Position numbers and translations under genes: made by a program. Of a stretch of DNA of 37,718 nucleotides, positions 16,242-24,832 are shown piece after piece; the first letter of the stretch is position 1; every line of letters starts with the position of its first letter. This stretch comes from Klebsiella pneumoniae (GTDB taxonomy: Bacteria > Myxococcota_A > UBA9042), in assembly GCA_945889325.1 (NCBI GenBank), contig CAMDBH010000032.1, forward strand, positions 1 to 37,718, written 5' to 3'. The notes beneath the pieces are model-generated. The model worked only from the letters and a program-made list of their open reading frames with translations, was not told the DNA's origin and did no database searches.

Positions 16242-19200
16242 TTAATGCGTGCTCAGCAGCGGCGCTTTGGTTTGGGCGTCATAGATGCTGCAAACGCCCG
16301 GTACATCTAGGCCGCAACGACCTTCTGGCTTTAGGCATTTGTAATCAGGTTGTAAGTCGCTGCATTTGCGCAGCGGGTCGCTTTTGAGCGTGCCGTCGCT
16401 TTTGGGCGTGCCGTCGTTGACGCAGTCCGGCGAGCAAAATGCTGGAAATGGCAGTGGCGCGTCGTACTTCCCGTTGCTGTTGGCGTCGATAAAAATCGCG
16501 TTGGTCACAGCCATTGGATAGACGGGGAAAAAATCCGGGACTTTGGTCGGCGGCGGAAACACCGCGTTTACAACCGGAATATTGCTAAACGCCAACGCGG
16601 CCACCCGCGGCAACTGCAATTCGCCGAACGGGACGTCCAAGTACACAGGACGCATCAACTTGTCCTCGTTGTAGCCCAAAACTACGACCACAATCCATGA
16701 ATCGCGGCCAACGGGCAAGGTGACATTGTAAACGGTGTCGACGTCGACGATCGCGGACGCGGCTTGGGTTAATTCATCGCGGTCGTGGGCTTGGACCATC
16801 GCGCCGTTGACGTAGATTTCCACGCGATCGATGCCGAACCAGCTAGGCGTTTGCACTTTGACGTGTACCGGTACGGGGTTGGCGGTGGCGGGCGCGAGAC
16901 TGCCCGGTCCGGCCCCGTTGACGTCGACCTCAAGAAAAGGTCCGTAGCTGGCGACGGCCTGGCCTGCGCGCAAATTGCGACTGATTTCCGCTGGGTCGAC
17001 GTCGAGCGCGCGCGGCGCACCGCTGCGGACAAACGTGCGCGGCAGTCCCGGCTCTGACTTGAAGCCGTGGCTATCTGAGCCGCCGACAACGGTTTTGATA
17101 AAGCCGTGTTCGAGGAAGTTGAAGTAGTCTTCAAACACGCCCTCGACTTTGACGCATGGCCGATCTAGATCCGCCTTTTTAACCATCGTTTCAAGCGGTT
17201 GGTCGACATTTTCGGCCGACTTTGCGTCAAATTTGCACAGCGATTCTTCCACGCCGAGTTGCTTGTCTGGATCCGAGGCAGTGCGAATCGGATCGTTAAG
17301 CCAAGCTGTTGTTTCTTCTGGCGTTCGTGTCAAGATTTCACTGCTGATGAGGCGCGCAAGCGCCGTGCGGTAGCGCATTTGGCATGTGAGGTAATCTTCT
17401 GCCGGCGGACAAGACGCCAAATCGGCGACCTGCAGGTGGTGGTCCGTCAGGGAAGGATCGTTTAACTCAGGACAAGCTTTGGCCAATTCTGGCCGACTTT
17501 TGCTGCGATCGATGCGCGTCAGGCAGCGCGCGTAGATCATCGCTTCGCCCAAAGTCGGCGTGTGCAACATGTCAAAACGCTTGCCGTTGAAGATTTCCAT
17601 CGCGTCAAAGTCGCAGGCGATCGTGCGCAGAATGGGACTGGCCTCTTCAAGGCTCGACAGCTTTCGCGTCAAACTGTAAGCGTTAATCCCGCCTTGGGCC
17701 GCCCACCCCAGAAACCCGTCGCGCGGATGTGCCACAATGGTCGTCGGTTTGTCTGCGCCACCGCTAAAGCCGGATTTGCTCAAGATATCGCCGACGATGT
17801 CCGCCGACGGCTTGCAGTACCAGTCGACTGATCCGTGCGAAGGCACATCCAACTGGTCATATTTCAATGGAAAGCCGATGTAGTGGCCAATTTCTAGGGT
17901 TGAAACTTCTGAACCGACGACCGCCTTTAGCCAGTCGCTCACACCCAACATCTTGATAAGAGGCGAATAATTCGATAGCACATCGTGATCCGTTGACGCC
18001 ACGTAGTCCACGCCCTCGGCGGCAATCGTTTGCACCCGCGTCGCCAACGGCATACCTGAATCGAAAGACGGTTCAGCGTGCAGGTGAAAATCTGTGCCTA
18101 CCCAACCGGTTGTATCGACTTCATGTTTCAAAAGGGCCTGCAACGACACATCCGTGCCCGCCTGCACCTGGTAATTCTTGTTGAAAATCCCGTACTCGAC
18201 GCCGTGAGACACAACGATCTGGTATTTTCCCTCTGGTAATGCGATGTTAAACCGCCCATCCATCGCAAAACCCAAGCTTTGCACGCCGATGCCCAAGCGC
18301 CCTTGACCAAAATACGGCCGCCTGCCGCCATCGCGATACAGCGGCAAGTTGTTGTCATCTAAGCGCACGACGGTTGCTTTGGCCGGCAACGCCGCCCCCG
18401 CCGCGTCGACCGCACTCAAGTGAAGCAAAGCGGGCGTCGGCAGCGACGGCGCGACAATTTGGGTGGCACCAGCGGTGACTTCCAGCGCGATCGGTTTGCC
18501 GTGAACCACTTTGCGTTCATCCATCGGCACCAACACGTACTTGCCGGCTGGCAAAGTCAGTGAAAAATCGCCGTCTTCCTGCAGATCCAACCCAACGTCT
18601 GCGTCCACGGCGTTGAGCACGCCGGGCGACCCATCGATGGCGCGGTTGGCCTCAATCACGGCATCCAGATCTTGCCATGTCTTGGTAGGATCCGGATTTC
18701 GCAGGACAAAAATGTTGGCATTGACGGCCGGCGCGCCACTCTGCTGCCAGCGCACAAAGCCTTTCACCGTGCCTGTTGGCGTGCCGCGGGCGGCGAACAC
18801 GATGTCTGAAACGCTGGCGATGTCGCCGTTGCCGATGGCCAAATAGCGTTCAAATTCAAAGACTCGCGCGCTTTTGCAGGTCTTGTCATCCGACGAATCC
18901 GCGTGACATTGCAAAGTCGCTGTGATGAAGGCTGTCGCCGCCGAAGTGAATACCGGAACCATAACCAGTGGTTCTGGATCTTTGGCATCGCGTTTCTTGC
19001 TGAAATAGGCGTAGCTGACGTCACCCCCCGCGGCGGAGACGAAATCAAACTGCAACGGTTTGGCAAAAAGGTCGCGACCGCTGAACAGGCCGTCCCAAAT
19101 CGGTTTTTCTTCGTCAAAGCCGTGCCCGGGAACAAAAATATCGTTCTGGTTGCCAAAAAACACGAAATCGCCCGCGCCCACGCCAGCGCGCTTGGCCTTG

Positions 19201-20123
19201 TCCGGCTCAATCTTGTAGGGCGGAATCGTATAGTCGAGCGAACTGTCGCCCAAAATCACGCCAAACACCGATTCCTCGCCCGTCATGTAGCGCATCGGCG
19301 CGATTTTGCTGCAGCCGCAGGTCTGACAGCCGTTGCCGTCGACCAAGTGGGCACCGTCGCAGACTTCTGCGTCGCAGTTCTGATCTTTCAAGCTTTTGCA
19401 AACGCAACTGGGTTTTTTGTCCGCTCCAACAATTTTACAGTCAATGCCCGCGCTTAGGCCGTCGCCGCAATCTTTAGCGGTGGCGCAGGTGCTGCCGACG
19501 ACCGTGCTGTACGCGTCGAGCGCCCCCGCGTCCAAAATCACCCATGTTTTCATGGTGACAAACGATTCGCCCGGATGCAGTGTGTAGTCCGTGCGAAAAC
19601 TGACTTCGGTTTGAACGTCGGAAAACAACGCAGAAAGGATCGGTTTGTCCCGGCGCAAAATGCCCAGACCCTCAAATAGGAATACGCCTTTGCCCTCGAC
19701 GCGCACGGTGGCGTCGGTGCCATTGCTGCCGTCGCTCTGAACCTTGACCTGTGCACCAACCGGTGCCGGAACTAGCAGATTAGCAAAGGGAAATATCTCG
19801 GCAAAGCGATCGCGGCCCGAACCGGCCGGATACCGCGGGTCCGTGCGCCGAATGTCGGCATCGACCAGACTGCCACCAAAAATACCTGGGCCCCACGAAC
19901 GCTCTGTGCCCAAAATTGCCACACGAACTTTGTCATTTTCCAGCACAAAATCATTGACATCGGCGTAGGCCACCGGGCCGCCGACCAAATCGTAACGGCT
20001 CAACGCTTGCTTGGCTTGCAACAGACGATTATCGTTGCCATTGCACGCCACCAACGCCCCCAGCAACCCGAGGGTCAACTGGCGCAACCGCCAAATCGCT
20101 TGATATTTTTGCTGCATCCCCAT
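16242..20123 (-). CDS. Large PHP-domain (CehA/McbA-like) metallohydrolase lipoprotein
   Basis: 1293 aa from ATG 20123 (GTG 20129 and ATG 20117 are alternatives). The lipobox LVAC (Cys27) anchors it in the envelope. The first ~670 residues are beta-rich, with a Cys-rich insertion at about 215-270 ending in an antistasin-like pattern (CDAEVC...GNGCQTCGC), and carboxypeptidase-regulatory-like beta-sandwich stretches (GTVKGFVRW, LTLPAGKYVLVP, IALPEGKYQIVV). The PHP domain spans about 675-1040 with TDFHLHAEPSFDS, ASTDHD, VGSEVST, VAHPRDG and GGSDSHG: metal-binding His/Asp/Glu residues for a trinuclear site. PHP enzymes hydrolyse phosphoesters; CehA-type members cleave carbamate or related esters. 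A further beta region follows, and a Cys-containing tail near a DANSNGKYD loop. It lies 15 nt after the porin gene. Confidence 0.85.
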   Translation of the reverse strand: MGMQQKYQAIWRLRQLTLGLLGALVACNGNDNRLLQAKQALSRYDLVGGPVAYADVNDFVLENDKVRVAILGTERSWGPGIFGGSLVDADIRRTDPRYPAGSGRDRFAEIFPFANLLVPAPVGAQVKVQSDGSNGTDATVRVEGKGVFLFEGLGILRRDKPILSALFSDVQTEVSFRTDYTLHPGESFVTMKTWVILDAGALDAYSTVVGSTCATAKDCGDGLSAGIDCKIVGADKKPSCVCKSLKDQNCDAEVCDGAHLVDGNGCQTCGCSKIAPMRYMTGEESVFGVILGDSSLDYTIPPYKIEPDKAKRAGVGAGDFVFFGNQNDIFVPGHGFDEEKPIWDGLFSGRDLFAKPLQFDFVSAAGGDVSYAYFSKKRDAKDPEPLVMVPVFTSAATAFITATLQCHADSSDDKTCKSARVFEFERYLAIGNGDIASVSDIVFAARGTPTGTVKGFVRWQQSGAPAVNANIFVLRNPDPTKTWQDLDAVIEANRAIDGSPGVLNAVDADVGLDLQEDGDFSLTLPAGKYVLVPMDERKVVHGKPIALEVTAGATQIVAPSLPTPALLHLSAVDAAGAALPAKATVVRLDDNNLPLYRDGGRRPYFGQGRLGIGVQSLGFAMDGRFNIALPEGKYQIVVSHGVEYGIFNKNYQVQAGTDVSLQALLKHEVDTTGWVGTDFHLHAEPSFDSGMPLATRVQTIAAEGVDYVASTDHDVLSNYSPLIKMLGVSDWLKAVVGSEVSTLEIGHYIGFPLKYDQLDVPSHGSVDWYCKPSADIVGDILSKSGFSGGADKPTTIVAHPRDGFLGWAAQGGINAYSLTRKLSSLEEASPILRTIACDFDAMEIFNGKRFDMLHTPTLGEAMIYARCLTRIDRSKSRPELAKACPELNDPSLTDHHLQVADLASCPPAEDYLTCQMRYRTALARLISSEILTRTPEETTAWLNDPIRTASDPDKQLGVEESLCKFDAKSAENVDQPLETMVKKADLDRPCVKVEGVFEDYFNFLEHGFIKTVVGGSDSHGFKSEPGLPRTFVRSGAPRALDVDPAEISRNLRAGQAVASYGPFLEVDVNGAGPGSLAPATANPVPVHVKVQTPSWFGIDRVEIYVNGAMVQAHDRDELTQAASAIVDVDTVYNVTLPVGRDSWIVVVVLGYNEDKLMRPVYLDVPFGELQLPRVAALAFSNIPVVNAVFPPPTKVPDFFPVYPMAVTNAIFIDANSNGKYDAPLPFPAFCSPDCVNDGTPKSDGTLKSDPLRKCSDLQPDYKCLKPEGRCGLDVPGVCSIYDAQTKAPLLSTH

Positions 20124-20138
20124 GGCCACCGCGTGCTC

Positions 20139-21728
20139 TCAGAGTTTGAACTGAAATTGCAAAAACAGCGTATCGTTCAGCACCGCTGGCAGCGCGGCTT
20201 CGGCGCGGTGATCGAACTGCAATTGCGTGCGCAGTCGACTGCCCTTGATTTGATAGCCAATTGCGGCGGATACCACGGTTTCATCGCGGTTGTCCTTCAC
20301 GGTTGTGTTCGGATCGATTAATTCCGCGCGCACGGCACTGTTGAAGCGCCACCACACATAACCCAGTTCGGCGATGACAGTTTGCCGCGTCAATTTGGCC
20401 GGAATCGTCTCGGGCGTGGTCGGATCGCTTTTGGGTCCGGCACTGTCGCGGATCCATTCGAGAAGCAAGTGCAAGCCCTTGAATTTCACGTGGGCATCGG
20501 CCCCCATCGCAGTGGAACTTGTGGTGCCGCTGTCGTTGTAAACTGCGCCGCCGCCTAAGGAAAAACGCAGCCCGCCACCGCGATGATCGCCGACCATCGG
20601 CCCCATTTCCCCCATGGGCTCCACGGATACACGACCGACAAAACTCAAGCCACCAAAACGGTTGCCGTTCAAGCCCGAATTCTCGCGCGCCCCAGCAAAA
20701 AAATTAGCATTGCGTTCCCATGAGTTGAAAGCACCCATGTGCCATTTGAGACCCAGCAATTTGTAGGCTCCGTTCATCGTGAAACCGACCTGACGCATCG
20801 GCGCCATCGCTTCGACCGAGAGAGCCCGTGCAGCCAACGCTTGATCGCCAGATCCGAGCATCGCCGAACGCGAAAATGGCACCTTTTGCGCGCCGAAACG
20901 CATGTCCATGGTGCGCAACGCGTGCAAACCCAGCCAAGCTTCCGACAACACATTGGGTTGATTGGGATTACCCGCATGCGTCAGGTCGGCGGAAATCGCG
21001 TAATCGACGCGGCGGCCCATTTCGCCGCGCACGCCAAACAGCGCGCGGCTCATGGCAAATCCGGGGCGTTCAGCGCGATCGCCGCGATCCACGGAATTGT
21101 TGGCGCCGGTGTATCCGGCGTACTGCATTTGAATGAGCGCCGTAGGATGAAACGGCATCTCCTTGAACATCGCTCCCATCAAATGCTTCATCATTTCAGG
21201 AGGCGGTCCGCGGTGTTCGCCGCCGGGTCCAGCGTGGCCTTCCCCGGCGTGCCCATCGCCGTGGTGGCGCTCGCCGGGACCACCCGCGACGTGGTGTTGG
21301 GCACAATCTTTGCAGTCTTTACCGGCACATTCCTTGCCATCGCATTCCTTGCCGCCGCCTTTGCCATCGCATTCCTTGCCGCCGCAGCCTTTGCCATCGC
21401 AGTCGTCGTCGTCGTCATCGCAGTCGCCGCAACCTTTGCCGCCGCGATCACCGCAATCTTTGCCGTCTTTGCTGTCGCAGGGTTTGCCGGCTGATTTTTC
21501 GCCTTTTTCCGCGCATGGTTCGGCGTCCTTGGGCTTTTCCGCCGGCGCCGCAGTTGGTTGCGTGTCGGTCGTGGTCGCGGCGGGTGGCGCCGCAGGTGCG
21601 GGCGGCGCGGGCGCCGGCTCGTCGGCCGCGAGCGCTGAAGCGGCGACCCAAGCCGAAGCCAGTAGGCCGGTACAGGCAAGTGCCATGAATCGTTTGATTT
21701 TGGTATGGTGTACGGACAAGTTTCGCAT
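20139..21728 (-). CDS. Porin O/P-like beta-barrel protein with Cys/Asp- and His-rich N-terminus
   Basis: 529 aa from ATG 21728, preceded by GGGAG at 7 nt. A signal peptide ends at SALA (residue 34). Residues 35-65 are Ala/Pro/Thr-rich. Residues 72-142 hold twelve cysteines spaced by Gly, Lys, Asp and Glu (CDGKGC, KECDGKEC, KDCKDC and a run of Asp). Residues 145-172 are His/Gly-rich. From ~190 on, the sequence has the pattern of phosphate-selective porin O/P barrels: ALIQMQYAGYTG, RALFGVRGEMGRRVDYAISADL, SEAWLGLHALRTMDMRFGAQKVPFSRS, RQVGFTMNGAYKLLGLKWHMGAFNSW, and a last strand TLFLQFQFKL. The Cys/His tract is probably a periplasmic metal-binding segment. It is the first gene of the minus-strand run, divergent from nth. 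The barrel assignment is fairly secure; the cargo is unknown. Confidence 0.75.
   Translation of the reverse strand: MRNLSVHHTKIKRFMALACTGLLASAWVAASALAADEPAPAPPAPAAPPAATTTDTQPTAAPAEKPKDAEPCAEKGEKSAGKPCDSKDGKDCGDRGGKGCGDCDDDDDDCDGKGCGGKECDGKGGGKECDGKECAGKDCKDCAQHHVAGGPGERHHGDGHAGEGHAGPGGEHRGPPPEMMKHLMGAMFKEMPFHPTALIQMQYAGYTGANNSVDRGDRAERPGFAMSRALFGVRGEMGRRVDYAISADLTHAGNPNQPNVLSEAWLGLHALRTMDMRFGAQKVPFSRSAMLGSGDQALAARALSVEAMAPMRQVGFTMNGAYKLLGLKWHMGAFNSWERNANFFAGARENSGLNGNRFGGLSFVGRVSVEPMGEMGPMVGDHRGGGLRFSLGGGAVYNDSGTTSSTAMGADAHVKFKGLHLLLEWIRDSAGPKSDPTTPETIPAKLTRQTVIAELGYVWWRFNSAVRAELIDPNTTVKDNRDETVVSAAIGYQIKGSRLRTQLQFDHRAEAALPAVLNDTLFLQFQFKL
21334..21385 (-). repeat. Two identical 25-bp direct repeats, 27-bp period
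   Basis: Bases 21334-21358 and 21361-21385 are identical over 25 bp (TTGCCATCGCATTCCTTGCC followed by GCCGC), with a further partial copy from 21391. The 27-bp period is nine codons and encodes the Glu-Cys-Asp-Gly-Lys repeats of the porin-like protein. Identity at the DNA level suggests recent expansion by slippage or recombination. Confidence 0.85.
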
Positions 21729-21938
21729 GCAGCCGCTCCCGAGCAAATTTCGCGTCCGGACTGTAACAGAGCGCAACGGCAAGCGCCAGATCGCGCGCGG
21801 GCGAAAAATCGTCTATATCCGCGTGTAGTCTTTCATCTCTCGGCGGAGACAAATTGCTACAGGAAAGCGGTGTCCCACTCTCGATTTCGGCGATTTCCAC
21901 AGCGCAACTTTGATCGAGCGCCGACCTGAAGGACCACA

Positions 21939-22583
21939 ATGCAGCAAAAAACTGACCCGATGGACAAACAAGCGAAGGCCGACAAGATTCGTGAAATCTT
22001 GGCGAAACTTTACCCGACAACCCCGATCCCGCTGCAGCACAAAGACCCGTTCACGTTGCTCGTTGCTGTGCTCTTGAGCGCGCAATGCACGGACAAACGC
22101 GTCAATCTCGTGACGCCAAGCCTATTTGTGCTGGCTGATACACCGCAGAAAATGGCGCAGCAGTCCGTGCAAGCGATTCAGGAGATCATCCGACCTTGCG
22201 GGCTATCGCCGCAAAAAGCCAAAGCGATCCAGCGGCTTTCGGAAATTCTCTGCGAAAAGTATCAAGGCGCCGTGCCGGCCGATATGGCGCAGTTGGAGAC
22301 GCTGCCGGGCGTTGGGCACAAAACGGCTTCCGTTGTGGTATCACAGGCTTTTGGTCAGGCGGCGTTTCCAGTCGATACGCACATTCACCGGTTGGCCCAA
22401 CGCTGGGGCTTGTCGGCCGGGCGCAATGTCGTGGAGACCGAACGCGACCTTAAGGCGATATTTCCAGAAAATACTTGGAATCTACTACACTTGCAGATCA
22501 TCTACTTCGGCCGCGAATACTGCCCTGCCCGCGGCCACGACGCCGGCAACTGTCCGATCTGTTGCTGGGCGGCCGACGCCTAA
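21939..22583 (+). CDS. nth: Endonuclease III (DNA glycosylase/AP lyase)
   Basis: 214 aa. Removes oxidised pyrimidines and nicks the abasic site in base excision repair. The start is supported by AAGGA 5 nt upstream. The helix-hairpin-helix LPGVGHKTASVV contains the catalytic Lys128, and FPVDTHIHRLA contains the essential Asp146; LLSAQCTDKRVN is the conserved N-terminal helix. The C-terminal iron-sulfur site is unusual: Cys195-x9-Cys205-x2-Cys208-Cys209 and then only five residues, where E. coli has C-x6-C-x2-C-x5-C. The CPARGHDxxxCPIC form suggests a known variant clade with fewer or rearranged ligands. It is divergent from the porin-like gene and its TAA abuts the stop codon of the lipoprotein on the opposite strand. 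Confidence 0.95.
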   Translation: MQQKTDPMDKQAKADKIREILAKLYPTTPIPLQHKDPFTLLVAVLLSAQCTDKRVNLVTPSLFVLADTPQKMAQQSVQAIQEIIRPCGLSPQKAKAIQRLSEILCEKYQGAVPADMAQLETLPGVGHKTASVVVSQAFGQAAFPVDTHIHRLAQRWGLSAGRNVVETERDLKAIFPENTWNLLHLQIIYFGREYCPARGHDAGNCPICCWAADA

Positions 22584-24302
22584 CTATTTCGGCGCGCAAT
22601 CGGGCGGGATGTCAGCGGATTTCAGCGTACAGACCGTCGGCGGATCGCCGTCGGGCTTGCAGACCTTGCCAGTAGGCAGCCAGCTGCCATAGCCAAGGTT
22701 GACCGCGTCGCCTGAGCACTTGGACGGACTTGCGCCGGTGCAGCCCGGGTAAAGCGAACGCTTTTCAACGGCTTGGCCGTTGCATTGGTACTCCAGGCCC
22801 AACGCCATGCTGTTGTTGCACACGGTTTTTTGTGGCTTGTAAGTGCCCGCTGCGATATCGCAACACACGCCGCCGGCGCAGCAATTGGCCACTTCAGCGA
22901 TCTCGCATTTGCCGCTGGACTTGTTGCAAACATTTTTCTGACAAGACTCTGGTTTTGAAGGTAAATTGACGCAGCTGGCATCTTCGGTGCAGCAATTGGG
23001 CACTTTGTTGCCCACGCAGGCCCCCGTGGCGTCGCATTTGGTGGCGCTTGTGCAAAATAGCCCATCATCACAGGTGTTTCCGGTCTTGAACACCCACGCG
23101 TCAGGCTTTTTCGCATCGCAAATTTTGCAGCCAAAACTGCCGTCGGCCGCCTTGCCGTCGGCCACGCATTTGCCCTCCAGCGAACAGAAGCCATTTTTGA
23201 CCGACCAAGCGCTTTTGCTCTTCGTCGGATCGCAAACGGAGCAATCGGGTGAAGCGGGATTTGGTGTATCCGCTGGATAACACTTGCCATCGATGGCGCA
23301 AAGGCCTGGTTTGCCGCTCCAATTTGACGGCGACGCGCCGGCGTCGCAGATCTCACATTCCGGTTTGTCCGGATTGGGCGCGCCGTTGGCAAAACACTTG
23401 TCGCTAATGAAACAGTTGCCTGATTTTACGCTCCATTTGTCGGTCGCTTTGGTCGAATCGCACACGGCGCAGGTGGCGGCAGGGCTGACTTCGCCCGACT
23501 TGATGCACTTGCCGTCGATCGAACAGGTCGCAGGCTTCAGGCTCCAACCCTTCGTATCTTTTGCCGGATCGCATGAAGCACACCCAGCGCTGGACGGATC
23601 TACGTCTCCTGCTTTGCGACACGCACCATCAATAAAACAAGTCCCGCTCAAATTGCCGTGGGCGCAATTGCCCGTGGCGACGTCGCAAAAATCGGTCGTG
23701 CAGCTAAAGCCGTCGTCGCAGGGCTTCTCAACCAAACCGCAGATGCCGTTGAGACATTTGGCTGTTTTGCAGGCATTGCCCCCTGTGCACTCGCTGTCGT
23801 TGCCGCAGCAAGAGCCGCCGGTCGGGATGTTTTTGCAATAGCCGTTGACGCAACTGTCGCTGGTGCAATCACTTTGGTCGTTGCAACTCTCAACGGTTGC
23901 GCATTTGCACGTCGATTCAAAATCTAGGCAGCAATTGCCCTGAGCGATGCAGCCTTGGTTGCAACTGCATGGATTGTCTTCCAAAACTAGAAAGCAGTGC
24001 CCCTTACACGACGTTACGGGTGCGGGTCCAGTGTCGACGCTCGCCGCATCAACGCCCACGTCCGCGGAGGCTTCATCGGCGGCGGCTGGAACATCGCTTT
24101 CCGTATCAATAATTTGGACGTCCGACTCGGTTTTGACGGTGTCGGGCACGCCACCGTTGTCGGACGCACTCGTTTCAAATTTTGCGCCGATATCGTTGCC
24201 GGGCGGCAAAACAAACGCATCCGTTTCCGCCGGTTGCCCAGCGCACGCGCCCAGGCCGAGCGCGCACACTACCAGCCAAGTCCAATTGCCTTTCACCAAC
24301 AT
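22584..24302 (-). CDS. Cys-rich lipoprotein with somatomedin-B-like domain and five 38-residue repeats
   Basis: 572 aa; ATG 24302 has GGAGG 7 nt upstream. Lipobox LGAC (Cys20), then a Ser/Asp/Val-rich acidic linker to ~95. Residues 99-132 (SCKGHC...CSCNQGC...NCC...C) have somatomedin-B spacing. Two CDDGxxCTxxxC-type units lie near 195-212 and 411-429. Between them, at about 222-410, five consecutive ~38-residue repeats begin with C-x-I-D/E-G-K-C, pass through a central C-x-x-C-D, and end in W-S-x-K-x-G. Near the C-terminus is one copy of the Cys/Trp module that is found three times in the lipoprotein at 5244-7247 (CC...G.Y...TVC, LEYQC, GC.G, YGSW). About 60 cysteines in total imply an oxidised, extracellular protein. 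Function unknown; binding is likelier than catalysis. Confidence 0.8.
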   Translation of the reverse strand: MLVKGNWTWLVVCALGLGACAGQPAETDAFVLPPGNDIGAKFETSASDNGGVPDTVKTESDVQIIDTESDVPAAADEASADVGVDAASVDTGPAPVTSCKGHCFLVLEDNPCSCNQGCIAQGNCCLDFESTCKCATVESCNDQSDCTSDSCVNGYCKNIPTGGSCCGNDSECTGGNACKTAKCLNGICGLVEKPCDDGFSCTTDFCDVATGNCAHGNLSGTCFIDGACRKAGDVDPSSAGCASCDPAKDTKGWSLKPATCSIDGKCIKSGEVSPAATCAVCDSTKATDKWSVKSGNCFISDKCFANGAPNPDKPECEICDAGASPSNWSGKPGLCAIDGKCYPADTPNPASPDCSVCDPTKSKSAWSVKNGFCSLEGKCVADGKAADGSFGCKICDAKKPDAWVFKTGNTCDDGLFCTSATKCDATGACVGNKVPNCCTEDASCVNLPSKPESCQKNVCNKSSGKCEIAEVANCCAGGVCCDIAAGTYKPQKTVCNNSMALGLEYQCNGQAVEKRSLYPGCTGASPSKCSGDAVNLGYGSWLPTGKVCKPDGDPPTVCTLKSADIPPDCAPK

Positions 24303-24391
24303 CCGCAGCCTCCGCGGGCATTGTAGCGAGCAAGGCCGCAGCGCGCCAGTCAGGCCGAAAAATCGGGGGATTTTTTCAGAAATGCAATGGC

Positions 24392-24679
24392 TTACGGATC
24401 GTCGTCTTCGTCGTTGCCGCCGTCCACACCATTGGGGCCGGTGCCTTCGCGCGGCGAGTCGTCGTCGGGCGTGCTTTCCTCGGCCGGCGGCGTTGTCGAT
24501 TCTTCGCTTGTATTTCCACTACTTGGTGCCGTGGTCGAGGGGGCCGGTGCGTCGCTGCACGGCACTTCCTCCGGCTCGGCAGTTTGGACCGGTTCGGTTT
24601 GGGCTACCTGACGGCTGGTCGCCGCGCAAGCGCCGAGCGAGACAGAAGTCAAAACCATCAACACTTTAAGGCGCCACAT
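24392..24679 (-). CDS. Small acidic lipoprotein
   Basis: 95 aa from ATG 24679, supported by AAGGAG 8 nt upstream. The signal peptide MWRLKVLMVLTSVSLGAC ends in a clear lipobox (Cys18). The remaining ~77 residues are low-complexity, rich in Thr, Ser, Pro, Glu and Asp, ending in a run of acidic residues (NDEDDDP). No fold is expected. It lies 89 nt upstream of the Cys-rich lipoprotein on the same strand and may be co-transcribed with it. Confidence 0.65.
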   Translation of the reverse strand: MWRLKVLMVLTSVSLGACAATSRQVAQTEPVQTAEPEEVPCSDAPAPSTTAPSSGNTSEESTTPPAEESTPDDDSPREGTGPNGVDGGNDEDDDP

Positions 24680-24734
24680 CGTCGAACTCCTTCGCACTGC
24701 CCACGCCTGAATCTTCCGCGCTGCACCGCGTGCC

Positions 24735-24740
24735 TGTCAA
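24735..24740 (-). promoter_or_regulatory. Candidate -35 element of the small lipoprotein gene
   Basis: The minus strand reads TTGACA exactly at 24740-24735, about 56 nt ahead of ATG 24679. The matching -10 position holds only a poor hexamer (AAGATT at 19-nt spacing), so the call rests mainly on the perfect -35 box in a divergent intergenic gap. Confidence 0.3.
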
Positions 24741-24832
24741 TCGTTAGCGAAAATCACACAGGGTTTCGCTGCGTTGTGAACTCCCCGTGGTCTGCGGTTG
24801 TTCCCTGCGCGCAATTCTGCGATCGTCATGCC

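Noticed and set aside
20739..21494. 251-codon + strand open frame with very hydrophobic Ala/Phe/Val end
   Set aside because: The apparent membrane segment is the complement of the Cys/Asp/Gly/Lys repeats in the porin-like gene.
24182..24832. Upstream extension of the HupE-like frame
   Set aside because: It overlaps the small lipoprotein gene on the other strand and lacks family features; the signal peptide begins at 24833.
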